From Candidatus Lustribacter telmatis (GTDB lineage: Bacteria; Vulcanimicrobiota; Vulcanimicrobiia; Vulcanimicrobiales; Vulcanimicrobiaceae), in the NCBI GenBank assembly GCA_003164045.1, contig PLRU01000051.1, positions 15,573-79,572 of the forward strand: a stretch of 64,000 nt of DNA, in the 5' to 3' direction. Made by a program: the position numbers and the translations under genes. Below, one piece after another: positions 38,762 through 47,349 of the stretch. The notes beneath the pieces are model-generated. The model was not told where the DNA came from, did no database searches, and saw only the letters and a program-made list of their open reading frames with translations. Position 1 is the first letter of the stretch. Every line of letters begins with the position of its first letter.

Positions 38762-40220
38762 TCGCGGCGAACTCGTCCTCGGAGAGTTTCGAGCGATCGT
38801 TGCGCATAAAGAGCGCGTACGTGCCGAGCGCGACGACGAGTCCGAAGAACCAGCCGCCCGACCAGAAAAAGCCCAGCGGCGGATAGACGAGGCCAATCAA
38901 CGGTAGCACCCAGCCGGCGAGCAGCGCGGCGACGGCGCGGCCGTTCAGGCCGCCCGAATATGCGTAGCGGCTGCCGCTTTGATAGAGACCGACGAGGTCG
39001 AGGTGCAGCGCGCGCACGAGCCAATAATCCGCGATCGCTATGCCGTCGAACGGTCCGAGCAGCGTGCCGTACGAACCGAGCCAGGTGAAGATGTACGTGC
39101 TGAACGCGGAGAGCACGTACCACGGCTGCATTACGAGCGAGAGCAGTCCGGTGAGGATCGCGCCGATGCCGAAGGTGATCACGCGCGGCCAAAGATTCTC
39201 GAACGCGCGCGCCGGCGCCATCACGTTCGCCCCCACGTTGATCGTGATCGACGACAGAATGACAACGATGCCGCCGATCAGCACGACCGGCGTCGGAAAC
39301 GTCAGCAGCAAATCGACCGGGTTCCACAGCGCTTTTCCGTCGACCACGACCGTCGCCGACGTCACCGCGATGCCGACGAACGCGAACGCCGCCATGACGA
39401 TCGGCATCACGAGCTGGCCGCGGAGTTGTCCGCGCTGCGATTCTGCGTAACGCGAGTAGTCGGGGATGTTCAATGCGAGCGTGGCCCAGAAGGAGACGAC
39501 GCCGATGACCGACGGGAAAAACGCCATCCAGAACGCGCCGCCCACCAGCGTTCCCGGCGCGGCGAGCATGTTGCCCACGCCGTGCACGGCGCTCGCACCC
39601 CACACGAAAAGCGCAACCGCCGCAATGCCGAGCGTGGGTGCCGCGAGTGCTGCCAGCCGGCCGATGGCCTGCGGCCCGCGCATGGCGATGCCGACGTTCA
39701 AGATCCAGAACACGCCGAACGCCACCCACAGGTGAATGCCGATGCCGAGCCATACCGGCGCGAGCCGGCCGAGGATCGCGTCGAGCGCCTGACCGCCGAA
39801 CCAGGAGTTGATGCCGAACCACCCGGCGGCAATCACCGCGCGCGCAAGGGCCGGCAGATGCGCGCCGCGCAGCCCGAACCACAAGCGCGCGAAGACCGGA
39901 TACGGGATGCCGTAGCGCGTGCCGGCGTGCGCGACGAGCAAGATCGGGATCAGCACGATCAGGCTGCCGGTGAACACCGTGAGGACCGATTGCCACCAGT
40001 TCATGCCCAGCGAAATCATGCCGCTGGCCAGCGAGTAGGTGGGGATGCATAAACACATCCCGATCCATAACGATGCGAAGCGATTCGAGCCCCAGTTATG
40101 TTCCTCGCGCGTGCACGGCCGCAGGTCCTCGTTCCACAGTTCCGCATTTCCGGCCACCGCCGCCACGCCCTCGGGCGTCAGCGTGACGATGCCGTCTTGT
40201 AGAACCTGCGTCGCAGGCAC
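38751..40220 (-). CDS. NCS1 family nucleobase:cation symporter
   Basis: A 489-residue inner-membrane transporter with about 12 helices. The N-terminal ELWNEDLRPCTREEHNWGSNRFASLWIGM and AARAVIAAGWFGINSWFGGQAL segments are typical of the uracil/hydantoin/allantoin branch. It starts with GTG sharing one base with the stop of the ureidopropionase gene (TAGTG). As the last gene of the pyrimidine degradation operon it most likely imports uracil, thymine, a dihydropyrimidine or a hydantoin. Confidence 0.92.
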   Translation of the reverse strand: MPATQVLQDGIVTLTPEGVAAVAGNAELWNEDLRPCTREEHNWGSNRFASLWIGMCLCIPTYSLASGMISLGMNWWQSVLTVFTGSLIVLIPILLVAHAGTRYGIPYPVFARLWFGLRGAHLPALARAVIAAGWFGINSWFGGQALDAILGRLAPVWLGIGIHLWVAFGVFWILNVGIAMRGPQAIGRLAALAAPTLGIAAVALFVWGASAVHGVGNMLAAPGTLVGGAFWMAFFPSVIGVVSFWATLALNIPDYSRYAESQRGQLRGQLVMPIVMAAFAFVGIAVTSATVVVDGKALWNPVDLLLTFPTPVVLIGGIVVILSSITINVGANVMAPARAFENLWPRVITFGIGAILTGLLSLVMQPWYVLSAFSTYIFTWLGSYGTLLGPFDGIAIADYWLVRALHLDLVGLYQSGSRYAYSGGLNGRAVAALLAGWVLPLIGLVYPPLGFFWSGGWFFGLVVALGTYALFMRNDRSKLSEDEFAAITE

Positions 40221-41104
40221 TAGATCTCGACCATGTCACCGTACGTCTCGGGACGCCGGTCGCGGTAGAACTGCCACGTGTTGCGCACTTCTTCGATCAC
40301 GCGCTTGTCCATATCGCCGATAACGACTTCATCTTTGTCGCGGCTGCCCATGGCGACGAACTGACCGCGCGGATCGACCAGATACGACTGGCCGTAAAAC
40401 TCGCCCATGTTCCACGGCGCTTCGAGCCCGACGCGATTGATCGCACCGACGTAGTAGCCGTTCGCGACCGCGTGCGCCGGCTGTTCGAGTTTCCAGAGGT
40501 ACTCGGAGAGGCCGGCGACCGTCGCCGACGGATTGAACACGATCTCGGCGCCGTTGAGGCCGAGCAGACGCGCGCCTTCCGGGAAATGCCGGTCGTAACA
40601 GATGTACGCGCCGATACGCGCGAACTTCGTTTGGAACGTTTGATAACCGGCGTTCCCTGGCTTGAAGTAGTACTTCTCCCAAAACCCACAGCCGGCCGGG
40701 CCCGCCGCCACTTGCGGGATGTGGTGCTTGCGATAGATGCCGAGCACGGAACCGTCGGCATCGATGATCACGGCGGTGTTATAGTACACGCCGCTGATCG
40801 TACGTTCGTAGAGCGGCACGACGAGGGCGATCCCGAGCTCGCGCGCGAGATCTTGCATCAAGCGCGTCGTCGGACCGTCGGGGACGAGTTCGGTCGCCTC
40901 ATACCATTTCGGATCTTGCTCGGTACAGAAGTACGGCCCATAGAAGAGCTCTTGCAGACACACGATCTTCGCGCCGCGTTTAGCGGCCTCACGGATCATG
41001 CGCACGTGCTTCTCGATCGCGACGCGCTTGTGCACTTCGACGGGCTCGCCGCCGGGCGTATCGTGATGGGCCTGGATCAAACCGATGGTGACGATGTCGC
41101 TCAC
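40220..41104 (-). CDS. Beta-ureidopropionase-type carbamoyl amide hydrolase (nitrilase superfamily)
   Basis: A 294-residue enzyme with the nitrilase triad visible: Glu in CLQELFYGPYF (~51), Lys in YRKHHIP (~126) and Cys in YICYDRHFPEGARLLGL (~169). This subgroup hydrolyses N-carbamoyl-beta-alanine to beta-alanine, ammonia and CO2. Position directly after dihydropyrimidinase supports that role; N-carbamoyl-putrescine amidase relatives are the main alternative. The GTG at 41104 starts 19 bp after the hydantoinase stop. Confidence 0.9.
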   Translation of the reverse strand: MSDIVTIGLIQAHHDTPGGEPVEVHKRVAIEKHVRMIREAAKRGAKIVCLQELFYGPYFCTEQDPKWYEATELVPDGPTTRLMQDLARELGIALVVPLYERTISGVYYNTAVIIDADGSVLGIYRKHHIPQVAAGPAGCGFWEKYYFKPGNAGYQTFQTKFARIGAYICYDRHFPEGARLLGLNGAEIVFNPSATVAGLSEYLWKLEQPAHAVANGYYVGAINRVGLEAPWNMGEFYGQSYLVDPRGQFVAMGSRDKDEVVIGDMDKRVIEEVRNTWQFYRDRRPETYGDMVEI

Positions 41105-41123
41105 AGTGATGTCGTTCCTAGCC

Positions 41124-42527
41124 TTATAATTGCACGGGGCGGAATGGGGCGGATTTTTGACGGATGCCTTTGCCGGTTTCCCCGACGTACTTGCCGTCTT
41201 TGGCGAGGACGCGGCCGCGCGAGATGACGTAGCGCGGCGTTCCCTTTACCGTCATGCCTTCGAAAATGCTGTTGTCGGCTTTCATGTGGTGCGTCGACGC
41301 GGAGATCGTGCGGGACGCGTTCGGATCCCAAACCACGACGTCGCCGTCGCTGCCGACGGCGATCGTGCCCTTGCGCGGGAAGAGGCCGAAGAGTTTAGCG
41401 GGATTGGTCGAGGTCAGCGCGACGAACTGGTTGAGTCCGACGACGCCGCCGTTGACGATCCGCTCGTAAACGATCGCGACGCGGTCTTCGATCGTCGGCG
41501 CGCCGTTGGGGATTTTCGAGAAGTCGTCTTTGCCGAGCTCTTTCTGCTCGCACAAAAACGAACAGTGGTCGGAGCCGATGCTCTGCAGCTCGCCGTTCTT
41601 GAGCTTGCCGATCAGCACGTTCTGATTCCACTTATCGCGCAGCGGCGGCGACATCACGTAGTTCGCGCCGGCGAAGTCCGGCCGGTCGTAGTCGCTCGTA
41701 TCGCAGACCAGATACTGCGGGCAGGTTTCGCCGTAGATCGAGAGACCGCGTTTCCGCCCGTCGCTGATCGCATCGGCCGCACCGGCGCTCGACACGTGTA
41801 CGACGTAGAGCGGCGAACCCGACACCTCGGCGAGATAGATGGCCCGTGCGGTCGCTTCCATTTCGAGTTGCACGGGGCGCGTGAGGGCGTGATACTTCGG
41901 CGCCGTGTGGCCGGCATCGAGCGCCTCCTTGACGGTCACTTCGATGACGTCGCCGTTCTCGGCGTGCACTTGCACCAAACCGCCGAACTTCGCGGCGGCC
42001 TGCATCACCCGGAAGATCGTCTCGTCATCGACTTGCAAGACGTGTTTGTAGGCCATGAAGCACTTGAACGAGTTGACGCCCTCGCGCTCGATCATCAGCG
42101 GGATCTCTTCGAGCGTCTCGCGCCGGCCATCGGCGATCGTCAAGTGGAACGCGTAGTCGATGGAGGCCTTTCCGGCGGCCTTCTTCTCCCACGTCTTGAG
42201 TGCGTTGGCGAGCGAATCGCCTTTCGTGTGCAGCGCGAAGTCGACGATCGTGGTCGTGCCGCCGAGGGCCGCTGCCGCCGTACCGCTGGCAAAGTCGTCG
42301 GCCGTGACGGTGCCGCCGAACGGCATGTCGAGATGCGTGTGCGGATCGATGAAGCCCGGGAACACGTAGCTTCCCGAAGCGTCCACGACGTCCGGACCCG
42401 TGCCCGGGATCGACGTGGCGATCGTCGTGATCGTGCCGTTCTCGATGAGAATGTCGGCGACGAACTTATCCGTCGCGGTAACGATCGTGCCGCCCTTTAC
42501 GATGGTACTGATAGCCGTTCGCTCCAC
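41124..42527 (-). CDS. hydA: Dihydropyrimidinase (hydantoinase)
   Basis: A 467-residue cyclic amidohydrolase that opens dihydrouracil or dihydrothymine to the N-carbamoyl amino acid. Metal ligands are seen in DPHTHLDMPFGG (~62), the carboxylated Lys in NSFKCFMAYK (~153), HAEN, HVSS and the catalytic Asp in GSDHCSF. The GTG at 42527 overlaps preA by 31 bp; a later start cannot be excluded. It is the third gene of the preT-preA-hydA-ureidopropionase-NCS1 operon. Confidence 0.93.
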   Translation of the reverse strand: MERTAISTIVKGGTIVTATDKFVADILIENGTITTIATSIPGTGPDVVDASGSYVFPGFIDPHTHLDMPFGGTVTADDFASGTAAAALGGTTTIVDFALHTKGDSLANALKTWEKKAAGKASIDYAFHLTIADGRRETLEEIPLMIEREGVNSFKCFMAYKHVLQVDDETIFRVMQAAAKFGGLVQVHAENGDVIEVTVKEALDAGHTAPKYHALTRPVQLEMEATARAIYLAEVSGSPLYVVHVSSAGAADAISDGRKRGLSIYGETCPQYLVCDTSDYDRPDFAGANYVMSPPLRDKWNQNVLIGKLKNGELQSIGSDHCSFLCEQKELGKDDFSKIPNGAPTIEDRVAIVYERIVNGGVVGLNQFVALTSTNPAKLFGLFPRKGTIAVGSDGDVVVWDPNASRTISASTHHMKADNSIFEGMTVKGTPRYVISRGRVLAKDGKYVGETGKGIRQKSAPFRPVQL

Positions 42528-43750
42528 GTGTGCACGGTCTCACCGGAATCGACGCGCACCATCGTGATGCACTCGTCAACCGGGCAGACCATGCTGCACA
42601 GATTGCAGCCGACGCAATGTTCTTCGTCGACCTTGAGGGTAGTTGCGCCGCGTTCGTCGACCAGCCGGTCGATGCATTGATGGGCCGCGTCTTCGCAGGC
42701 GATCCAGCAGCGGTTGCAGTTGATGCACGTTGCGGGATCGATGTTCGCGACGATCTTGTAGTCGAGGTTGAGGTCGTTCCAGTTGACGAAACGCGGAACG
42801 GTCTTGCCCACGAGTTCCGACACCGAGGCCAAGCCGCGGTCGTCGAGATAGTTGTTGAGACCCTCGATCATGTCGCCGACGATGCGGAAGCCGTCGCGCA
42901 TCACCGCCGTGCACACTTGCACGTTGCTCGATCCGATCAGCATGAACTCGACGGCGTCGCGCCAGTCGGCGATGCCGCCGATCCCCGAGATCGGGATCCC
43001 CACTTCCTCGTCGCGCGCGCACTGTCCGACCATATTCAGGGCAATCGGCTTGACGGCCGGGCCGCAGAAGCCGCCGTGCGACGATTTCCCGTCCACGTGC
43101 GGGATCGGATTCCAGGTGTCGAGATCGATGCCCATGAGACTATTGATCGTGTTGATCAGGGAGATCGCATCGGCGCCGCCGCGCGCCGCCGCGCGCGCGG
43201 TATAACGTACGTCCGTGATGTTGGGCGTGAGCTTCACGATCACGGGGACCTTGGCGGCCTCCTTCGTCCAACGCGTGATCTGCTCGACCAGCTCCGGATC
43301 CTGACCAACCGCCGACCCCATGCCGCGCTCCGACATGCCGTGCGGACAGCCGAAGTTCAATTCGAAACCGTCGATCGGCACCGTCTGCACCGCGTTGACG
43401 AGGTCGTGCCACGCCTTCTGATTGCAGTCGGTCATCAGCGAGGCGACGATCGCGCGGTCGGGATACGCCGCTTTGCACTCCGCGATCTCACGCAGGTTGT
43501 CCTCGAGCGGACGGTCGGTGATCAGCTCGATGTTGTTCATGCCGACCATCTTGCTCGGGCCGATGTTCAAACCGGCAAAGCGCGACGTCACGTTGACGAT
43601 CGGATCGCCGAGCGTCTTCCATACCACGCCGCCCCAACCGGCTGCAAACGCGCGCATCACTTGGTAGCCCGAGTTCGTCGGCGGCGCGGATGCGAGCCAG
43701 AACGGATTGGGGCTGCGAATGCCCGCCAGATTGCTCGATAGGTCGGCCAT
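42497..43750 (-). CDS. preA: NAD-dependent dihydropyrimidine dehydrogenase, catalytic subunit PreA
   Basis: A 417-residue FMN barrel plus ferredoxin domain. The barrel shows SAPPTNSGYQVMRAF, ELNFGCPHGMSERGMG and GIGGIADWRDAVEFML. The C-terminal part has two 4Fe-4S motifs, CINCNRCWIAC (~345) and CVGCNLCSMVC (~383). It reduces uracil or thymine (or runs in reverse) with electrons through PreT. Its ATG overlaps the preT stop by 1 base (TGATG). Confidence 0.95.
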   Translation of the reverse strand: MADLSSNLAGIRSPNPFWLASAPPTNSGYQVMRAFAAGWGGVVWKTLGDPIVNVTSRFAGLNIGPSKMVGMNNIELITDRPLEDNLREIAECKAAYPDRAIVASLMTDCNQKAWHDLVNAVQTVPIDGFELNFGCPHGMSERGMGSAVGQDPELVEQITRWTKEAAKVPVIVKLTPNITDVRYTARAAARGGADAISLINTINSLMGIDLDTWNPIPHVDGKSSHGGFCGPAVKPIALNMVGQCARDEEVGIPISGIGGIADWRDAVEFMLIGSSNVQVCTAVMRDGFRIVGDMIEGLNNYLDDRGLASVSELVGKTVPRFVNWNDLNLDYKIVANIDPATCINCNRCWIACEDAAHQCIDRLVDERGATTLKVDEEHCVGCNLCSMVCPVDECITMVRVDSGETVHTWSERLSVPS

Positions 43751-45024
43751 CAGTGCGCTCCTCCCCGCAGAAAGACGTCGATGCTATGGGCTGCCGTTTT
43801 GCCGCGTTCGGCTGCTTCGACAACCATTGCATCGCTCGCTCCCGCGCGGAACATGCAGTCGCCGGCGGCAAACACGCCGGCCTTGTTCGTGTGCATGCCG
43901 GTGTCGACGATCGCGACGCCGTGCTCGTGCACGACCCCGAACGCATCGAGCAGCGCGGCGAACTTCGATTGCCCGATTGCCGGGATCACGTTGTCGATCG
44001 GGATCGTGTACTCGGTACCGGCGATCGGCCGCGCCGTACCCTTGGGATCCGTGCGGATCAATTCGAGTCCGGTCACGCGTCCGCCGGTCGTGATGATGCG
44101 GTGCGGCAGCACGTCATAGCGAAACTCGACGCCTTCACTCTTGGCGAACTCGATCTCGAAGCCGTACGCCGTCATCCGCTCGGGGCCGCGCCGGTAGAAC
44201 ATCGTCACCGAACGGGCTCCCAAGCGTTTCGAGCACGTCGCGGCGTCGATCGCGGTGTTGCCGCCGCCGATGACGGCGACCGCGTCGCCGAGTCCGGGTA
44301 CGATGCCGTCTTCTTTCGCGACGCGAATGAAATCGAGCGCGTCCCAAACGCCCTCGGCGTCTTCGCCCGGGATGCCGAGTTTGGGCACCTGACCCATGCC
44401 GCACGCGATCACGACCGCGTCGTAATCGGCCAGCAGCTTCTCCGGCGCGACGTCGGTGCCGACGCTCACGCCGGTTTGAATGTCGACGCCCAAGCGCCGC
44501 ACTTGCTCGGCCTCCCAAACGGCCACGTCCGTCGGCAAGCGGAACGGCACGATGCCGTACGTATTGAGTCCGCCCGCAAGTTCTTCGCGCTCGAAAATCG
44601 TAACGGCGTGACCCATCACGGCGAGGTCGCGCGCGGCGGAGAGTCCCGCCGGCCCGCCGCCGACGATCGCAACGCGTTTACCCGTCGCAGGGCCGGGCGC
44701 GAAGAGCATTCGGCCGTCGGCGATCAGCCAATCCGTCGCATGCTGCTGGAGTTGGCCGATGCGAATGGGCGAGTTGTCCGGCGCGTAGACGCACGCACCC
44801 TCGCATAATTCGTCGGTCGGGCAGACGCGCGCACAGCTGGCGCCCATGGGGTTCGCTTCCATGATCGTGCGGGCGCTGCCGGCCAGATCGCCGGCGGCGA
44901 TGCGCCGGATGAAGCGCGGAATATCGATCGACGTCGGACACGCGACGGTGCACGGAGCGTCGTAACAGTTGAGACAACGATTCGCCTCGACTCTAACGTC
45001 GAGGGGTGTCATCGGTTCGGCCAT
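43750..45024 (-). CDS. preT: NAD-dependent dihydropyrimidine dehydrogenase, flavin subunit PreT
   Basis: A ~424-residue protein related to the glutamate synthase small subunit. The N-terminal Cys-rich region (CLNCYDAPC, VACP, CARVCPTDELCEGAC) binds Fe-S clusters, and two nucleotide-binding folds follow (VAIVGGGPAGLSAA and VAVIGGGNTAIDAA). Possible starts are ATG at 45024 or 45012 and a longer ATG at 45054; none has a strong ribosome site. It heads the pyrimidine operon and is divergent from the aminotransferase gene. Confidence 0.93.
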   Translation of the reverse strand: MAEPMTPLDVRVEANRCLNCYDAPCTVACPTSIDIPRFIRRIAAGDLAGSARTIMEANPMGASCARVCPTDELCEGACVYAPDNSPIRIGQLQQHATDWLIADGRMLFAPGPATGKRVAIVGGGPAGLSAARDLAVMGHAVTIFEREELAGGLNTYGIVPFRLPTDVAVWEAEQVRRLGVDIQTGVSVGTDVAPEKLLADYDAVVIACGMGQVPKLGIPGEDAEGVWDALDFIRVAKEDGIVPGLGDAVAVIGGGNTAIDAATCSKRLGARSVTMFYRRGPERMTAYGFEIEFAKSEGVEFRYDVLPHRIITTGGRVTGLELIRTDPKGTARPIAGTEYTIPIDNVIPAIGQSKFAALLDAFGVVHEHGVAIVDTGMHTNKAGVFAAGDCMFRAGASDAMVVEAAERGKTAAHSIDVFLRGGAH

Positions 45025-45125
45025 CGGAGGGCCGAGTCCGCGGGGCGAGTCCATCCGGGGAGGAACGAGACGGGGCCGCCGTAATCCTCTTTGTTTCCGA
45101 CTTCCGACCTGCTGGAGAACCGCGC

Positions 45126-46481
45126 GTGATCGTCGCCGAAGACCTTAAAACCCTACACCGTGACTACGTCCTGACGCCTTGGATCGCACAAGGTAACGTC
45201 GATGTCCCGGTGATCGTGCGCGGTGAGGGCGTGTATCTCTTCGACGCCGACGGCAAGCGCTACACCGACCTCTCGTCTGGCCTCGTTGCAGCCAACCTCG
45301 GTCACGGCTACAAGTCCGTGCTCGATGCGATGCACGCGCAAATCGACCGGCTCTGCTTCAGCCCGACGAACTGGTTCCAAGACGGGCGCGCAAAGCTCGG
45401 GCAGTCGCTGGTCGCAATTTCGCCGTGGGCCGGCAAAGAGGGCGGCCGTGTGTTCTACACGACCAGCGGCGCGCAGGCCAACGAAGACGCGGTAAAGTTC
45501 GCCCGCATGCTCACCGGGCGGCATAAAATTCTTACGGCGTATCGTTCGTTTCATGGTTCCGCTGCCGGCGCGGCCGCGCTCACGGGTGAGAATCGCCGTT
45601 GGAACAACGAACCCGAAATCATGCCCGGCGTCGTGCGTTTCTGGGCCAACTATCCGTATCGCAGCCCGTTCCATACCGACGATCCGAAGGTTGAAGTGGA
45701 ACGCGCCCTGCAGCACGTGCGCGACGTGATCGCCGCCGAAAACGCCGACTCCGTCGCGGCGCTGCTGATCGAGCCCGTCGTCGGTTCGAACGGCGTCATC
45801 GTGCCGGCCGACGGTTACTTGGCCGGGCTGCGCGCCCTGTGCGACGAGCACGGCATCCTGTTGATTTTCGATGAGGTCATGACGGGCTTCGGCCGCACGG
45901 GCGCCGCGTTCGCCGCGATTCGCTTCAACGTCGTCCCCGACATGATCACGTTCGCGAAGGGCGTGACGTCGGCATATGCGCCGCTCGGCGGCGTCCTGAT
46001 ACGCGAGAAGCTCGCGCAGACGTTCGACACGCGTCCGCTCGGCGCGGGCCACACCTACAGCGGACACCCGCTCAACATGGCCACGGCCATCGCCGCGATC
46101 GAAGCCTACCAAGCCGGCGGCTATTTCGAGCGCGGCCGCACGACCATCGAAGGCTGGCTGCGCACCAAACTCGGCAAGCTCAAAGAAAAGCACGAACTCA
46201 TCGGCGACGTGCGCGGCATCGGCGCGTTCTTCGCGCTCGAGTTCGTCTCCGACCGCGCGAAACGCACGCCGCTCATCCCGTGGCAGGGCAAGAGCCAAGG
46301 CGTGATGCCCACGCTCTTCGGCGCGCTGCGCAAAGCCGGCGTCTATGCGTTCGGCCGCTACAACGTCATCCACATCGCGCCGCCGCTCGTGATCGAAGAA
46401 GCCGAACTCGACGAAGCGATCGCCAAACTCGACGGCGCGCTCGGCGAACTCGAAAGCGCCTACGCAGCATCGCTGAAGTAA
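45126..46481 (+). CDS. Class III (omega) aminotransferase, probably beta-alanine transaminase
   Basis: A 451-residue PLP enzyme. Typical blocks are YTDLSSGLVAANLGHGY, FYTTSGAQANEDAVKFAR, LLIFDEVMTGFGRTG with the cofactor Asp and the PLP Lys in TFAKGVTSAYAPLGG. In this setting it would turn beta-alanine (or beta-aminoisobutyrate) into malonate semialdehyde (or its methyl form). Taurine:pyruvate-type specificity is an alternative. The GTG at 45126 has GGAG 8 nt upstream. It is divergent from preT, separated by 101 bp. Confidence 0.9.
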   Translation: MIVAEDLKTLHRDYVLTPWIAQGNVDVPVIVRGEGVYLFDADGKRYTDLSSGLVAANLGHGYKSVLDAMHAQIDRLCFSPTNWFQDGRAKLGQSLVAISPWAGKEGGRVFYTTSGAQANEDAVKFARMLTGRHKILTAYRSFHGSAAGAAALTGENRRWNNEPEIMPGVVRFWANYPYRSPFHTDDPKVEVERALQHVRDVIAAENADSVAALLIEPVVGSNGVIVPADGYLAGLRALCDEHGILLIFDEVMTGFGRTGAAFAAIRFNVVPDMITFAKGVTSAYAPLGGVLIREKLAQTFDTRPLGAGHTYSGHPLNMATAIAAIEAYQAGGYFERGRTTIEGWLRTKLGKLKEKHELIGDVRGIGAFFALEFVSDRAKRTPLIPWQGKSQGVMPTLFGALRKAGVYAFGRYNVIHIAPPLVIEEAELDEAIAKLDGALGELESAYAASLK

Positions 46482-47347
46482 CTCCGGCGTTCGCCGAAGC
46501 GAACGGCCTGCGCTTCGCCTATCTCGCGAGCGGTCCGGCTGACGGGCCGCTCGCGCTGTGCCTGCATGGATTTCCCGACTCGCCCTATACCTGGCGCCAT
46601 CTCACGCCGGTGCTGGCGCGCGCGGGGTTCCGGGTCGTCGCGCCGTGGCTGCGCGGATATGCGCCGACCGCAATTCCCGCCGACGGGCAATACGCGGCCG
46701 GCCCGCGTGCCGCCGATGTCAACGCATTACATGAAGCACTCGGCGGCGACCGGCGCGCGGTGCTGATCGGCCACGACTACGGCGCATCGTCGGCGTACGG
46801 CGCGGCGGCATCTGCGCCCGAGCGCTGGTCGAAGCTGGTGACGCTCGCAGTTCCGCCGCCGGCGTCGCTCGCGCCGAAGCGCACGATCTACGATCAGCTC
46901 AAGCGATCGTGGTACACGTTCTTCTTCCAACGGCCGAACGCGCCGGCCGTCGTTGCGGCCGACGATTACGCGTTCATCGGTCGCTTATGGCGCGATTGGT
47001 CGCCGGGCTACGATCCGTCGGACGATCTGCCGCACGTGAAAGCGGCGCTTGCCGGCGAGCACCTCGCGGCCGCACTGAAGTACTACCACGCGATGTATGG
47101 CGCCATTCCGCTCGACCCGCGCTACGCCGCCGAAGAAGCCGCCGCGCTGCAACTGCCGCCGCAGCCGACGCTGTATCTTCACGGCGTCGACGACGGGTGC
47201 TTGGGCATCGGTCTGATGGACGACATCGAAGACTTTCTGCCGGCGCCGGGATCGCGCGTCGAGCGCATCGCGGGCGCCGGACACTTCTTACATCTCGAAG
47301 CACACACGCGCGTCAACGCCGAAATCGCCGGCTTTATCGCCGGCTAG
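46478..47347 (+). CDS. Alpha/beta hydrolase, epoxide hydrolase/haloalkane dehalogenase type
   Basis: A ~289-residue alpha/beta hydrolase. HGFPDSPYTWRHL forms the oxyanion-hole region (~29), the nucleophile is Asp in IGHDYGASSAYG (~99), the acid Asp is in LHGVDDG and the His in AGHFLHLEAH near the C-terminus. There is no ATG, GTG or TTG between the aminotransferase end and the conserved core: the place where a GTGA overlap would be expected reads GTAA, so I set the start at GTA 46478 as an assumption. The only in-frame ATG is at 46280, deep inside the aminotransferase gene. Confidence 0.78.
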   Translation, partial: VTPAFAEANGLRFAYLASGPADGPLALCLHGFPDSPYTWRHLTPVLARAGFRVVAPWLRGYAPTAIPADGQYAAGPRAADVNALHEALGGDRRAVLIGHDYGASSAYGAAASAPERWSKLVTLAVPPPASLAPKRTIYDQLKRSWYTFFFQRPNAPAVVAADDYAFIGRLWRDWSPGYDPSDDLPHVKAALAGEHLAAALKYYHAMYGAIPLDPRYAAEEAAALQLPPQPTLYLHGVDDGCLGIGLMDDIEDFLPAPGSRVERIAGAGHFLHLEAHTRVNAEIAGFIAG

Positions 47348-47349
47348 GG

